Positions 36,414-49,800 of a DNA stretch of 64,000 nt are shown here, piece after piece. This stretch comes from Linyphia triangularis (Eukaryota > Arthropoda > Arachnida > Araneae > Linyphiidae), in NCBI GenBank assembly GCA_963978545.1, contig OZ021733.1:74245589-74309588 (forward strand), in the 5' to 3' direction. Position 1 is the first letter of the stretch. The number at the start of each line of letters is the position of its first letter. Under the pieces are notes generated by a model. It did no database searches, had not been told where the DNA came from, and worked only from the letters and a program-made list of their open reading frames with translations. The translations under genes were made by a program, and so were the position numbers.

Positions 36414-38081
36414 TTCTCAAAATGCTTCCAGATTTTGGTTTTAAAATAGAAATATAGTTTACAGTAACTTTTTATTAAATATGCCCAAGAAAGGACCCTC
36501 AAATCGCTTTATAAACCAAGCTGTCGGTATAATTCAGAAAAATCCAAAATAACGCGTTAACACAGAAATGGAGACGTTTTTGAACGCAATTTTTGAAACT
36601 AGTTGGGAATTGTCCGAAATGCTTTAAAATTTTAGCTGTGACCTTAGAGTATGCTCAAAAGTTACTTTTTATCAAAACTGTTCAAGAAAGGACCCTTATA
36701 TCGATTTATATCCCAAATTATCGGTAAAATTCAGAAAAATCCAAAATAACGCGTTAACACAGAAATAGAGACGATTTTGAAAGCAATTTTTAAAACTAGC
36801 TGGGAATTGTCCGAAATGCTTTGAAAATGATCAAAAGTAACTTTTTATAAAAACTGTCAAGAAAGGACCCTTAAATCGCTTTATAGCCCAAACTGTCGGT
36901 AAAATTCAGAAAAATCCAAAATAACGCGTTAACACAGAAATAGAGACGATTTTGAACGATATTTTTCAAACTAGCTGGGAATTGTCCGAAATGCTTTGAA
37001 AATGCTCAAGAGTTACTTTTTATCAAAACTGTCAAGAAAGGACCCTTAAATCGCTTTATAGCCCAAACTGTCGGTAAAATTCAGAAAAATCCAAAATAAC
37101 GCGTTAACACAGAAATAGAGACGATTTTGAACGATATTTTTCAAACTAGCTGGGAATTGTCCGAAATGCTTTGAAAATGCTCAAGAGTTACTTTTTATCA
37201 AAACTGTCAAGAAAGGACCCTTAAATCGCTTTATAGCCCAAACTGTCGGTAAAATTCAGAAAAATCCAAAATAACGCGTTAACACAGAAATAGAGACGAT
37301 TTTGAAAGCAATTTTTAAAACTAGCTGGGAATTGTCCGAAATGCTTTGAAAATGCTCAAAAGTAACTTTTTATCAAAACTGTCAAGAAAGGACCCTTTAA
37401 TCGCTTTATAGCCCAAACTGTTGGTAGAATTCCGAAAAATCCAAAATAACGCGTTAACACAGAAATAGAGACGGTTTTGAACGCAATTTCTGAAACTAGC
37501 TGGGAATTGTCCGAAATGCTTTAAAATTTTAGCTGTGACCTAAGAGTATGCTTAAAAATTACTTTTTATCAAAACTGTTCAAGAAAGGACCCTTAAATCG
37601 ATTTATAGCCTAAACTGTCGGTAAAATTCAGAAAAATCCAAAATAACGCGTTAACACAGAAATAGAGACGATTTTGAACGATATTTTTAAAACTAGCTGG
37701 GAAATGTCCGAAATGCTTTGAAAATGCTCAATAGTTACTTTTTATCAAAACTGTTCAAGAAAAGACCCTTAAATCGATTTATAGCCCAATCTGTCGGGAA
37801 AATTCAGTAAAATCCAAAATAACGCGTTAGCACAGAAATAGAGACGGTTTTGAACGAAATTTTGGAATTTAGCTGGGAAATGTCCGAAAAGTGTCAAATT
37901 TAGCTGTTAACATAGGAGAATGCTTAAGAGTTACTTTTTATCAAAACTATCCAAGAAAGGTCCCTTAAATCGCTTTATAGCCCAAACTGTCGTTAAAATT
38001 CAAAAAAATCCAAAATAACGCGTTTGCTCAGAAATGGAGACGATTTTGTACGAAATTTTGAAACTAGCTGGGAAATTTTAG
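36414..38081. repeat. A block, 9 monomers, 1668 bp
   Basis: Landmarks lie at 36549, 36746, 36921, 37096, 37271, 37446, 37643, 37819 and 38015. One local difference: the monomer 2/3 junction near 36875 reads AATCGCTTTATAGCCCAAAC, where all other complete blocks have CTGTATAGCCTAAAC. This looks like conversion by a neighbouring monomer. Confidence 0.95.
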
Positions 38082-39025
38082 TTGAAGACCTGAAATATGT
38101 TTTATATTCATATTCTGTTGAAATTTGACTGAAAAAATAATTTTTTGAATTTTCAAATTTTTCGAAATTTTTCAAAGGGGTTAGACTTAGGAAATTTTAT
38201 GAAAAAATCACTTTTCCAAAAAATAATTTTTTGAATTTTCAAATTTTTCAAAGGGGTTAGCCTTAGGAAATTTTATGAAAAAATCACTTTTTTAAAAAAT
38301 AATTTTTTGAATTTTCAAATTTTTCGAAATTTTTCAAAGGGGTTAGTCTTAGGAAATTTTATGAAAAAATCACTTTTCCAAAAAATAATTTTTTGAATTT
38401 TCAAATTTTTCAAAGGGGTTAGCCTTAGGATATTTTATGAAAAAATCACTTTTCCAAAAAATAATTTTTTGAATTTTCAAATTTTTCAAAGGGGTTAGCC
38501 TTAGGAAATTTTATGAAAAAATCACTTTTCCAAAAAATAATTTTTTGAATTTTCAAATTTTTCGAAATTTTTCAATGGGGTTAGTCTTAGGAAATTTTAT
38601 GAAAAAATCACTTTTCCAAAAAATAATTTTTTGAATTTTCAAATTTTTCAAAGGGGTTAGCCTTAGGATATTTTATGAAAAAATCACTTTTCCAAAAAAT
38701 AATTTTTTGAATTTTCAAATTTTTCAAAGGGGTTAGCCTTAGGAAATTTTATGAAAAAATCACTTTTCCAAAAAATAATTTTTTGAATTTTCAAATTTTT
38801 CGAAATTTTTCAAAGGGGTTAGTCTTAGGAAATTTTATGAAAAAATCACTTTTCCAAAAAATAATTTTTTGAATTTTCAAATTTTTCAAAGGGGGTTAGC
38901 CTTAGGAAATTTTATGAAAAAATCACTTTTCCAAAAAATAATTTTTTGAATTTTCAAATTTTTCGAAATTTTTCAAAGGGGTTAGCCTTAGGAAATTTTA
39001 TGAAAAAATCACTTTTCCAAAAAAT
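38082..39025. repeat. B1 block, long form, 944 bp
   Basis: Eleven units as at 17710. The linker has CTGTTGAAATTTG, but the first unit reads CACTTTTCCAAAAAA rather than CACTTTTGC. Confidence 0.93.
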
Positions 39026-41027
39026 GGCTCAAAATGCTTCCAGATTTTGGTTTTAAAATAGAAATATGATTTGCAGTCACTTTATTTCAAATCTGCCCAA
39101 AAAAGGACCCTTAATTCAGTTTATAGCCCAAAATGTAGGTAAAATTCAGAAATTTTCAGTGTTTGAAATGCAGTCCTTTTTTGGGATCAACTTTCGACCC
39201 CCTTAATATTTAGTGGTTGTTAAGATTTTCGTTTTTAAGAATCTCCTATTAATGAACTTCAATGTTGCCAAGTTACAACATTGTGCTCCCAAAACTCTCT
39301 GTGTAAAAATTATGTATGTGTACCACTGAAAAAAACAACTTTGCAAATTTTGACCCCCTTAATATTTTGTGGTTGTTAAGATTTTCGTTTTTAAGAATCT
39401 CCTATAGAAGACCTTAAATGTGGCCAAGTTACAATACTGTGCTCCAAATACACTATGAGTAAAAATTCAAAAACTGTAAAATCAATGTATTTTCAAAGGG
39501 AAATTTTGAACTTTGAAAATAGTGGCTCAAATGCTACCAAATTTTTTTTGGGGACCTGAAATATGTTTTATATTTATATTCTGTCCAAATGTGACTGAAA
39601 AAATAATTTTTTGAATTTTCAAATTTTTCGAAATTTTTCAAAGGGGTTAGCCTTAGGAAATTTTATGAAAAAATCACTTTTCCAAAAAATGGCTCAAAAT
39701 GCTTCCAGATTTTGGTTTTAAAATAGAAATATGATTTGCAGTCACTTTATTTCAAATCTGCCCAAAAAAGGACCCTTTAATTCAGTTTATAGCCCAAAAT
39801 GTAGGTAAAATTCAGAAATTTTCAGTGTTTGAAATGCAGTCCTTTTTTGGGATAAACTTTCGACCCCCTTAATATTTAGTGGTTGTTAAGATTTTCATTT
39901 TTAAGAATCTCCTATTAATGAACTTCAATGTGGCCAAGTCACAACACTGTGCTCCCAAAACTCTCTGTGTAAAAATTATGTATGTGTACCACTGAAAAAA
40001 ACAACTTTGCAAATTTTGACCCCCTTAATATTTTGTGGTTGTTAAGATTTTCGTTTTTAAGAATCTCCTATAGAAGACCTTAAATGTGGCCAAGTTACAA
40101 TACTGTGCTCAAAATACACTATGAGTAAAAATTCAAAAACTGTAAAATCAATGTATTTTCAAAGGGAAATTTTGAACTTTGAAAATAGTGGCTCAAATGC
40201 TACCAAATTTTTTTTGTGGACCTGAAATATGTTTTATATTCATATTCTGTCCAAATGTGACTGAAAAAATAATTTTTTGAATTTTCAAATTTTTCGAAAT
40301 TTTTCAAAGGGGTTAGCCTTAGGAAATTTTATGAAAAAATCACTTTTCCAAAAAATGGCTCAAAATGCTTCCAGATTTTGGTTTTAAAATAGAAATATGA
40401 TTTGCAGTCACTTTATTTCAAATCTGCCCAAAAAAGGACCCTTTAATTCAGTTTATAGCCCAAAATGTAGGTAAAATTCAGAAATTTTCAGTGTTTGAAA
40501 TGCAGTCCTTTTTTGGGATAAACTTTCGACCCCCTTAATATTTAGTGGTTGTTAAGATTTTCATTTTTAAGAATCTCCTATTAATGAACTTCAATGTGGC
40601 CAAGTCACAACATTGTGCTCCCAAAACTCTCTGTGTAAAAATTATGTATGTGTACCACTGAAAAAAACAACTTTGCAAATTTTGACCCCCTTAATATTTT
40701 GTGGTTGTTAAGATTTTCGTTTTTAAGAATCTCCTATAGAAGACCTTAAATGTGGCCAAGTTACAATACTGTGCTCCAAATACACTACGAGTAAAAATTC
40801 AAAAACTCCAAAATACAATCAATGTATTTTCAAAGGGAAATTTTGAACTTTGAAAATAATGGCTCAAATGCTACCAAATTTTTTTTGGGGACCTGAAATA
40901 TGTTTTATATTTATATTCTGTCCAAATGTGACTGAAAAAATAATTTTTTGAATTTTCAAATTTTTCGAAATTTTTCAAAGGGGTTAGCCTTATGAAATTT
41001 TATGAAAAAATCCCTTTTCCAAAAAAT
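39026..41027. repeat. C array, 3 monomers
   Basis: Starts lie at 39026, 39691 and 40357: one type 1, one type 2 (CACAACACTGTG) and one terminal copy. Compared with 18654-22640 it lacks three monomers (1985 bp), and the remaining copies match. This is the source of the offset change from 20372 to 18387 between the two large duplicates. Confidence 0.95.
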
Positions 41028-41576
41028 AATTTTTTGAATTTTCAAATTTTTCAAAGGGGTTAGCCTTAGGAAATTTTATGAAAAAATCACTTTTCCAAAA
41101 AATAATTTTTTGAATTTTCAAATTTTTCGAAATTTTTCAAAGGGGTTAGTCTTAGGAAATTTTAGGAAAAAATCACTTTTCCAAAAAATAATTTTTTGAA
41201 TTTTCAAATTTTTCAAAGGGTTAGCCTTAGGAAATTTTATGAAAAAATCACTTTTCCAAAAAATAATTTTTTCAATTTTCAAATTTTTCAAAGGGGTTAG
41301 TCTTAGGAAATTTTATGAAAAAATCACTTTTCCAAACAAATTTTTTTGAATTTTCAAATTTTTCAAAGGGGTTAGCCTTAGGAAATTTTATGAAAAAATC
41401 ACTTTTTCAAAAAATAATTTTTTGAATTTTCAAATTTTTCAAGGGGGTTAGCCTTAGGAAATTTTACGAAAAAATCACTTTTCCAAAAATAATTTTTTGA
41501 ATTTTCAAATTTTTCGAAATTTTTCAAAGGGGTTAGACTTAGGAAATTTTATGAAAAAATCACTTTTCCAAAAAAT
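41028..41576. repeat. B2 block, 549 bp, CCAAACAAATTT marker
   Basis: Standard order, with CCAAACAAATTTTTTTG near 41333, shared only with 22641-23189 (offset 18387). Confidence 0.92.
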
Positions 41577-43244
41577 TTCTCAAAATGCTTCCAGATTTTG
41601 GTTTTAAAATAGAAATATAGTTTACAGTAACTTTTTATTAAATATGCCCAAGAAAGGACCCTCAAATCGCTTTATAAACCAAGCTGTCGGTATAATTCAG
41701 AAAAATCCAAAATAACGCGTTAACACAGAAATGGAGACGTTTTTGAACGCAATTTTTGAAACTAGTTGGGAATTGTCCGAAATGCTTTAAAATTTTAGCT
41801 GTGACCTTAGAGTATGCTCAAAAGTTACTTTTTATCAAAACTGTTCAAGAAAGGACCCTTATATCGATTTATATCCCAAATTATCGGTAAAATTCAGAAA
41901 AATCCAAAATAACGCGTTAACACAGAAATAGAGACGATTTTGAAAGCAATTTTTAAAACTAGCTGGGAATTGTCCGAAATGCTTTGAAAATGATCAAAAG
42001 TAACTTTTTATAAAAACTGTCAAGAAAGGACCCTTAAATCGCTGTATAGCCTAAACTGTCGGTAAAATTCAGAAAAATCCAAAATAACGCGTTAACACAG
42101 AAATAGAGACGATTTTGAACGATATTTTTCAAACTAGCTGGGAATTGTCCGAAATGCTTTGAAAATGCTCAAGAGTTACTTTTTATCAAAACTGTCAAGA
42201 AAGGACCCTTAAATCGCTTTATAGCCCAAACTGTCGGTAAAATTCAGAAAAATCCAAAATAACGCGTTAACACAGAAATAGAGACGATTTTGAACGATAT
42301 TTTTCAAACTAGCTGGGAATTGTCCGAAATGCTTTGAAAATGCTCAAGAGTTACTTTTTATCAAAACTGTCAAGAAAGGACCCTTAAATCGCTTTATAGC
42401 CCAAACTGTCGGTAAAATTCAGAAAAATCCAAAATAACGCGTTAACACAGAAATAGAGACGATTTTGAAAGCAATTTTTAAAACTAGCTGGGAATTGTCC
42501 GAAATGCTTTGAAAATGCTCAAAAGTAACTTTTTATCAAAACTGTCAAGAAAGGACCCTTTAATCGCTTTATAGCCCAAACTGTTGGTAGAATTCCGAAA
42601 AATCCAAAATAACGCGTTAACACAGAAATAGAGACGGTTTTGAACGCAATTTCTGAAACTAGCTGGGAATTGTCCGAAATGCTTTAAAATTTTAGCTGTG
42701 ACCTAAGAGTATGCTTAAAAATTACTTTTTATCAAAACTGTTCAAGAAAGGACCCTTAAATCGATTTATAGCCTAAACTGTCGGTAAAATTCAGAAAAAT
42801 CCAAAATAACGCGTTAACACAGAAATAGAGACGATTTTGAACGATATTTTTAAAACTAGCTGGGAAATGTCCGAAATGCTTTGAAAATGCTCAATAGTTA
42901 CTTTTTATCAAAACTGTTCAAGAAAAGACCCTTAAATCGATTTATAGCCCAATCTGTCGGGAAAATTCAGTAAAATCCAAAATAACGCGTTAGCACAGAA
43001 ATAGAGACGGTTTTGAACGAAATTTTGGAATTTAGCTGGGAAATGTCCGAAAAGTGTCAAATTTAGCTGTTAACATAGGAGAATGCTTAAGAGTTACTTT
43101 TTATCAAAACTATCCAAGAAAGGTCCCTTAAATCGCTTTATAGCCCAAACTGTCGTTAAAATTCAAAAAAATCCAAAATAACGCGTTTGCTCAGAAATGG
43201 AGACGATTTTGTACGAAATTTTGAAACTAGCTGGGAAATTTTAG
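41577..43244. repeat. A block, 9 monomers, 1668 bp
   Basis: Landmarks lie at 41712, 41909, 42084, 42259, 42434, 42609, 42806, 42982 and 43178. Variants as at 23190-24857, its copy at -18387. Confidence 0.95.
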
Positions 43245-44188
43245 TTGAAGACCTGAAATATGTTTTATATTCATATTCTGTTGAAATTTGACTGAAAAAA
43301 TAATTTTTTGAATTTTCAAATTTTTCGAAATTTTTCAAAGGGGTTAGACTTAGGAAATTTTATGAAAAAATCACTTTTGCAAAAAATAATTTTTTGAATT
43401 TTCAAATTTTTCAAAGGGGTTAGCCTTAGGAAATTTTATGAAAAAATCACTTTTTTAAAAAATAATTTTTTGAATTTTCAAATTTTTCGAAATTTTTCAA
43501 AGGGGTTAGTCTTAGGAAATTTTATGAAAAAATCACTTTTCCAAAAAATAATTTTTTGAATTTTCAAATTTTTCAAAGGGGTTAGCCTTAGGATATTTTA
43601 TGAAAAAATCACTTTTCCAAAAAATAATTTTTTGAATTTTCAAATTTTTCAAAGGGGTTAGCCTTAGGAAATTTTATGAAAAAATCACTTTTCCAAAAAA
43701 TAATTTTTTGAATTTTCAAATTTTTCGAAATTTTTCAATGGGGTTAGTCTTAGGAAATTTTATGAAAAAATCACTTTTCCAAAAAATAATTTTTTGAATT
43801 TTCAAATTTTTCAAAGGGGTTAGCCTTAGGATATTTTATGAAAAAATCACTTTTCCAAAAAATAATTTTTTGAATTTTCAAATTTTTCAAAGGGGTTAGC
43901 CTTAGGAAATTTTATGAAAAAATCACTTTTCCAAAAAATAATTTTTTGAATTTTCAAATTTTTCGAAATTTTTCAAAGGGGTTAGTCTTAGGAAATTTTA
44001 TGAAAAAATCACTTTTCCAAAAAATAATTTTTTGAATTTTCAAATTTTTCAAAGGGGGTTAGCCTTAGGAAATTTTATGAAAAAATCACTTTTCCAAAAA
44101 ATAATTTTTTGAATTTTCAAATTTTTCGAAATTTTTCAAAGGGGTTAGCCTTAGGAAATTTTATGAAAAAATCACTTTTCCAAAAAAT
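43245..44188. repeat. B1 block, long form, 944 bp
   Basis: Eleven units with CTGTTGAAATTTG, CACTTTTGCAAAAAA, CAATGGGGTTAG and GGGGG markers. It matches 24858-25801. Confidence 0.93.
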
Positions 44189-46838
44189 GGCTCAAAATGC
44201 TTCCAGATTTTGGTTTTAAAATAGAAATATGATTTGCAGTCACTTTATTTCAAATCTGCCCAAAAAAGGACCCTTAATTCAGTTTATAGCCCAAAATGTA
44301 GGTAAAATTCAGAAATTTTCAGTGTTTGAAATGCAGTCCTTTTTTGGGATCAACTTTCGACCCCCTTAATATTTAGTGGTTGTTAAGATTTTCGTTTTTA
44401 AGAATCTCCTATTAATGAACTTCAATGTTGCCAAGTTACAACATTGTGCTCCCAAAACTCTCTGTGTAAAAATTATGTATGTGTACCACTGAAAAAAACA
44501 ACTTTGCAAATTTTGACCCCCTTAATATTTTGTGGTTGTTAAGATTTTCGTTTTTAAGAATCTCCTATAGAAGACCTTAAATGTGGCCAAGTTACAATAC
44601 TGTGCTCCAAATACACTATGAGTAAAAATTCAAAAACTGTAAAATCAATGTATTTTCAAAGGGAAATTTTGAACTTTGAAAATAGTGGCTCAAATGCTAC
44701 CAAATTTTTTTTGGGGACCTGAAATATGTTTTATATTTATATTCTGTCCAAATGTGACTGAAAAAATAATTTTTTGAATTTTCAAATTTTTCAAAGGGGT
44801 TAGCCTTAGGAAATTTTATGAAAAAATCACTTTTCCAAAAAATGGCTCAAAATGCTTCCAGATTTTGGTTTTAAAATAGAAATATGATTTGCAGTCACTT
44901 TATTTCAAATCTGCCCAAAAAAGGACCCTTAATTCAGTTTATAGCCCAAAATGTAGGTAAAATTCAGAAATTTTCAGTGTTTGAAATGCAGTCCTTTTTT
45001 GGGATCAACTTTCGACCCCCTTAATATTTAGTGGTTGTTAAGATTTTCATTTTTAAGAATCTCCTATTAATGAACTTCAATGTGGCCAAGTCACAACATT
45101 GTGCTCCCAAAACTCTCTGTGTAAAAATTATGTATGTGTACCACTGAAAAAAACAACTTTGCAAATTTTGACCCCCTTAATATTTTGTGGTTGTTAAGAT
45201 TTTCGTTTTTAAGAATCTCCTATAGAAGACCTTAAATGTGGCCAAGTTACAATACTGTGCTCCAAATACACTATGAGTAAAAATTCAAAAACTGTAAAAT
45301 CAATGTATTTTCAAAGGGAAATTTTGAACTTTGAAAATAGTGGCTCAAATGCTACCAAATTTTTTTTGGGGACCTGAAATATGTTTTATATTTATATTCT
45401 GTCCAAATGTGACTGAAAAAATAATTTTTTGAATTTTCAAATTTTTCGAAATTTTTCAAAGGGGTTAGCCTTAGGAAATTTTATGAAAAAATCACTTTTC
45501 CAAAAAATGGCTCAAAATGCTTCCAGATTTTGGTTTTAAAATAGAAATATGATTTGCAGTCACTTTATTTCAAATCTGCCCAAAAAAGGACCCTTAATTC
45601 AGTTTATAGCCCAAAATGTAGGTAAAATTCAGAAATTTTCAGTGTTTGAAATGCAGTCCTTTTTTGGGATCAACTTTCGACCCCCTTAATATTTAGTGGT
45701 TGTTAAGATTTTCGTTTTTAAGAATCTCCTATTAATGAACTTCAATGTTGCCAAGTTACAACATTGTGCTCCCAAAACTCTCTGTGTAAAAATTATGTAT
45801 GTGTACCACTGAAAAAAACAACTTTGCAAATTTTGACCCCCTTAATATTTTGTGGTTGTTAAGATTTTCGTTTTTAAGAATCTCCTATAGAAGACCTTAA
45901 ATGTGGCCAAATTACAATACTGTGCTCAAAATACACTATGAGTAAAAATTCAAAAACTGTAAAATCAATGTATTTTCAAAGGGAAATTTTGAACTTTGAA
46001 AATAGTGGCTCAAATGCTACCAAATTTTTTTTGGGGACCTGAAATATGTTTTATATTCATATTCTGTCCAAATGTGACTGAAAAAATAATTTTTTGAATT
46101 TTCAAATTTTTCGAAATTTTTCAAACGGGTTAGCCTTAGGAAATTTTATGAAAAAATCACTTTTCCAAAAAATGGCTCAAAATGCTTCCAGATTTTGGTT
46201 TTAAAATAGAAATATGATTTGCAGTCACTTTATTTCAAATCTGCCCAAAAAAGGACCCTTAATTCAGTTTATAGCCCAAAATGTAGGTAAAATTCAGAAA
46301 TTTTCAGTGTTTGAAATGCAGTCCTTTTTTGGGATCAACTTTCGACCCCCTTAATATTTAGTGGTTGTTAAGATTTTCGTTTTTAAGAATCTCCTATTAA
46401 TGAACTTCAATGTTGCCAAGTTACAACATTGTGCTCCCAAAACTCTCTGTGTAAAAATTATGTATGTGTACCACTGAAAAAAACAACTTTGCAAATTTTG
46501 ACCCCCTTAATATTTTGTGGTTGTTAAGATTTTCGTTTTTAAGAATCTCCTATAGAAGACCTTAAATGTGGCCAAGTTACAATACTGTGCTCCAAATACA
46601 CTATGAGTAAAAATTCAAAAACTGTAAAATCAATGTATTTTCAAAGGGAAATTTTGAACTTTTAAAATAGTGGCTCAAATGCTACCAAATTTTTTTTGGG
46701 GACCTGAAATATGTTTTATATTTATATTCTGTCCAAATGTGACTGAAAAAATAATTTTTTGAATTTTCAAATTTTTCGAAATTTTTCAAAGGGGTTAGCC
46801 TTAGGAAATTTTATGAAAAAATCACTTTTCCAAAAAAT

Positions 46839-49800
46839 GGCTCAAAATGCTTCCAGATTTTGGTTTTAAAATAGAAATATGATTTGCAGTCACTTTATTT
46901 CAAATCTGCCCAAAAAAGGACCCTTAATTCAGTTTATAGCCCAAAATGTAGGTAAAATTCAGAAATTTTCAGTGTTTGAAATGCAGTCCTTTTTTGGGAT
47001 CAACTTTCGACCCCCTTAATATTTAGTGGTTGTTAAGATTTTCGTTTTTAAGAATCTCCTATTAATGAACTTCAATGTTGCCAAGTTACAACATTGTGCT
47101 CCCAAAACTCTCTGTGTAAAAATTATGTATGTGTACCACTGAAAAAAACAACTTTGCAAATTTTGACCCCCTTAATATTTTGTGGTTGTTAAGATTTTCG
47201 TTTTTAAGAATCTCCTATAGAAGACCTTAAATGTGGCCAAGTTACAATACTGTGCTCAAAATACACTATGAGTAAAAATTCAAAAACTGTAAAATCAATG
47301 TATTTTCAAAGGGAAATTTTGAACTTTGAAAATAGTGGCTCAAATGCTACCAAATTTTTTTTGGGGACCTGAAATATGTTTTATATTCATATTCTGTCCA
47401 AATGTGACTGAAAAAATAATTTTTTGAATTTTCAAATTTTTCGAAATTTTTCAAAGGGGTTAGCCTTAGGAAATTTTATGAAAAAATCACTTTTCCAAAA
47501 AATGGCTCAAAATGCTTCCAGATTTTGGTTTTAAAATAGAAATATGATTTGCAGTCACTTTATTTCAAATCTGCCCAAAAAAGGACCCTTAATTCAGTTT
47601 ATAGCCCAAAATGTAGGTAAAATTCAGAAATTTTCAGTGTTTGAAATGCAGTCCTTTTTTGGGATCAACTTTCGACCCCCTTAATATTTAGTGGTTGTTA
47701 AGATTTTCGTTTTTAAGAATCTCCTATTAATGAACTTCAATGTTGCCAAGTTACAACATTGTGCTCCCAAAACTCTCTGTGTAAAAATTATGTATGTGTA
47801 CCACTGAAAAAAACAACTTTGCAAATTTTGACCCCCTTAATATTTTGTGGTTGTTAAGATTTTCGTTTTTAAGAATCTCCTATAGAAGACCTTAAATGTG
47901 GCCAAGTTACAATACTGTGCTCCAAATACACTATGAGTAAAAATTCAAAAACTGTAAAATCAATGTATTTTCAAAGGGAAATTTTGAACTTTGAAAATAG
48001 TGGCTCAAATGCTACCAAATTTTTTTTGGGGACCTGAAATATGTTTTATATTCATATTCTGTCCAAATGTGACTGAAAAAATAATTTTTTGAATTTTCAA
48101 ATTTTTCGAAATTTTTCAAACGGGTTAGCCTTAGGAAATTTTATGAAAAAATCACTTTTCCAAAAAATGGCTCAAAATGCTTCCAGATTTTGGTTTTAAA
48201 ATAGAAATATGATTTGCAGTCACTTTATTTCAAATCTGCCCAAAAAAGGACCCTTAATTCAGTTTATAGCCCAAAATGTAGGTAAAATTCAGAAATTTTC
48301 AGTGTTTGAAATGCAGTCCTTTTTTGGGATCAACTTTCGACCCCCTTAATATTTAGTGGTTGTTAAGATTTTCGTTTTTAAGAATCTCCTATTAATGAAC
48401 TTCAATGTTGCCAAGTTACAACATTGTGCTCCCAAAACTCTCTGTGTAAAAATTATGTATGTGTACCACTGAAAAAAACAACTTTGCAAATTTTGACCCC
48501 CTTAATATTTTGTGGTTGTTAAGATTTTCGTTTTTAAGAATCTCCTATAGAAGACCTTAAATGTGGCCAAGTTACAATACTGTGCTCCAAATACACTATG
48601 AGTAAAAATTCAAAAACTGTAAAATCAATGTATTTTCAAAGGGAAATTTTGAACTTTTAAAATAGTGGCTCAAATGCTACCAAATTTTTTTTGGGGACCT
48701 GAAATATGTTTTATATTCATATTCTGTCCAAATGTGACTGAAAAAATAATTTTTTGAATTTTCAAATTTTTCGAAATTTTTCAAAGGGGTTAGCCTTAGG
48801 AAATTTTATGAAAAAATCACTTTTCCAAAAAATGACTCAAAATGCTTCCAGATTTTGGTTTTAAAATAGAAATATGATTTGCAGTCACTTTATTTCAAAT
48901 CTGCCCAAAAAAGGACCCTTTAATTCAGTTTATAGCCCAAAATGTAGGTAAAATTCAGAAATTTTCAGTGTTTGAAATGCAGTCCTTTTTTGGGATAAAC
49001 TTTCGACCACCTTAATATTTAGTGGTTGTTAAGATTTTCATTTTTAAGAATCTCCTATTAATGAACTTCAATGTGGCCAAGTCACAACATTGTGCTCCCA
49101 AAACTCTCTGTGTAAAAATTATGTATGTGTACCACTGAAAAAAACAACTTTGCAAATTTTGACCCCCTTAATATTTTGTGGTTGTTAAGATTTTCGTTTT
49201 TAAGAATCTCCTATAGAAGACCTTAAATGTGGCCAAGTTACAATACTGTGCTCCAAATACACTATGAGTAAAAATTAAAAAACTGTAAAATCAATGTATT
49301 TTCAAAGGGAAATTTTGAACTTTGAAAATAGTGGCTCAAATGCTACCAAATTTTTTTTGGGGACCTGAAATATGTTTTATATTTATATTCTGTCCAAATG
49401 TGACTGAAAAAATAATTTTTTGAATTTTCAAATTTTTCGAAATTTTTCAAAGGGGTTAGCCTTAGGAAATTTTATGAAAAAATCACTTTTCCAAAAAATG
49501 GCTCAAAATGCTTCCAGATTTTGGTTTTAAAATAGAAATATGATTTGCAGTCACTTTATTTCAAATCTGCCCAAAAAAGGACCCTTAATTCAGTTTATAG
49601 CCCAAAATGTAGGTAAAATTCAGAAATTTTCAGTGTTTGAAATGCAGTCCTTTTTTGGGATCAACTTTCGACCCCCTTAATATTTAGTGGTTGTTAAGAT
49701 TTTCGTTTTTAAGAATCTCCTATTAATGAACTTCAATGTTGCCAAGTTACAACATTGTGCTCCCAAAACTCTCTGTGTAAAAATTATGTATGTGTACCAC

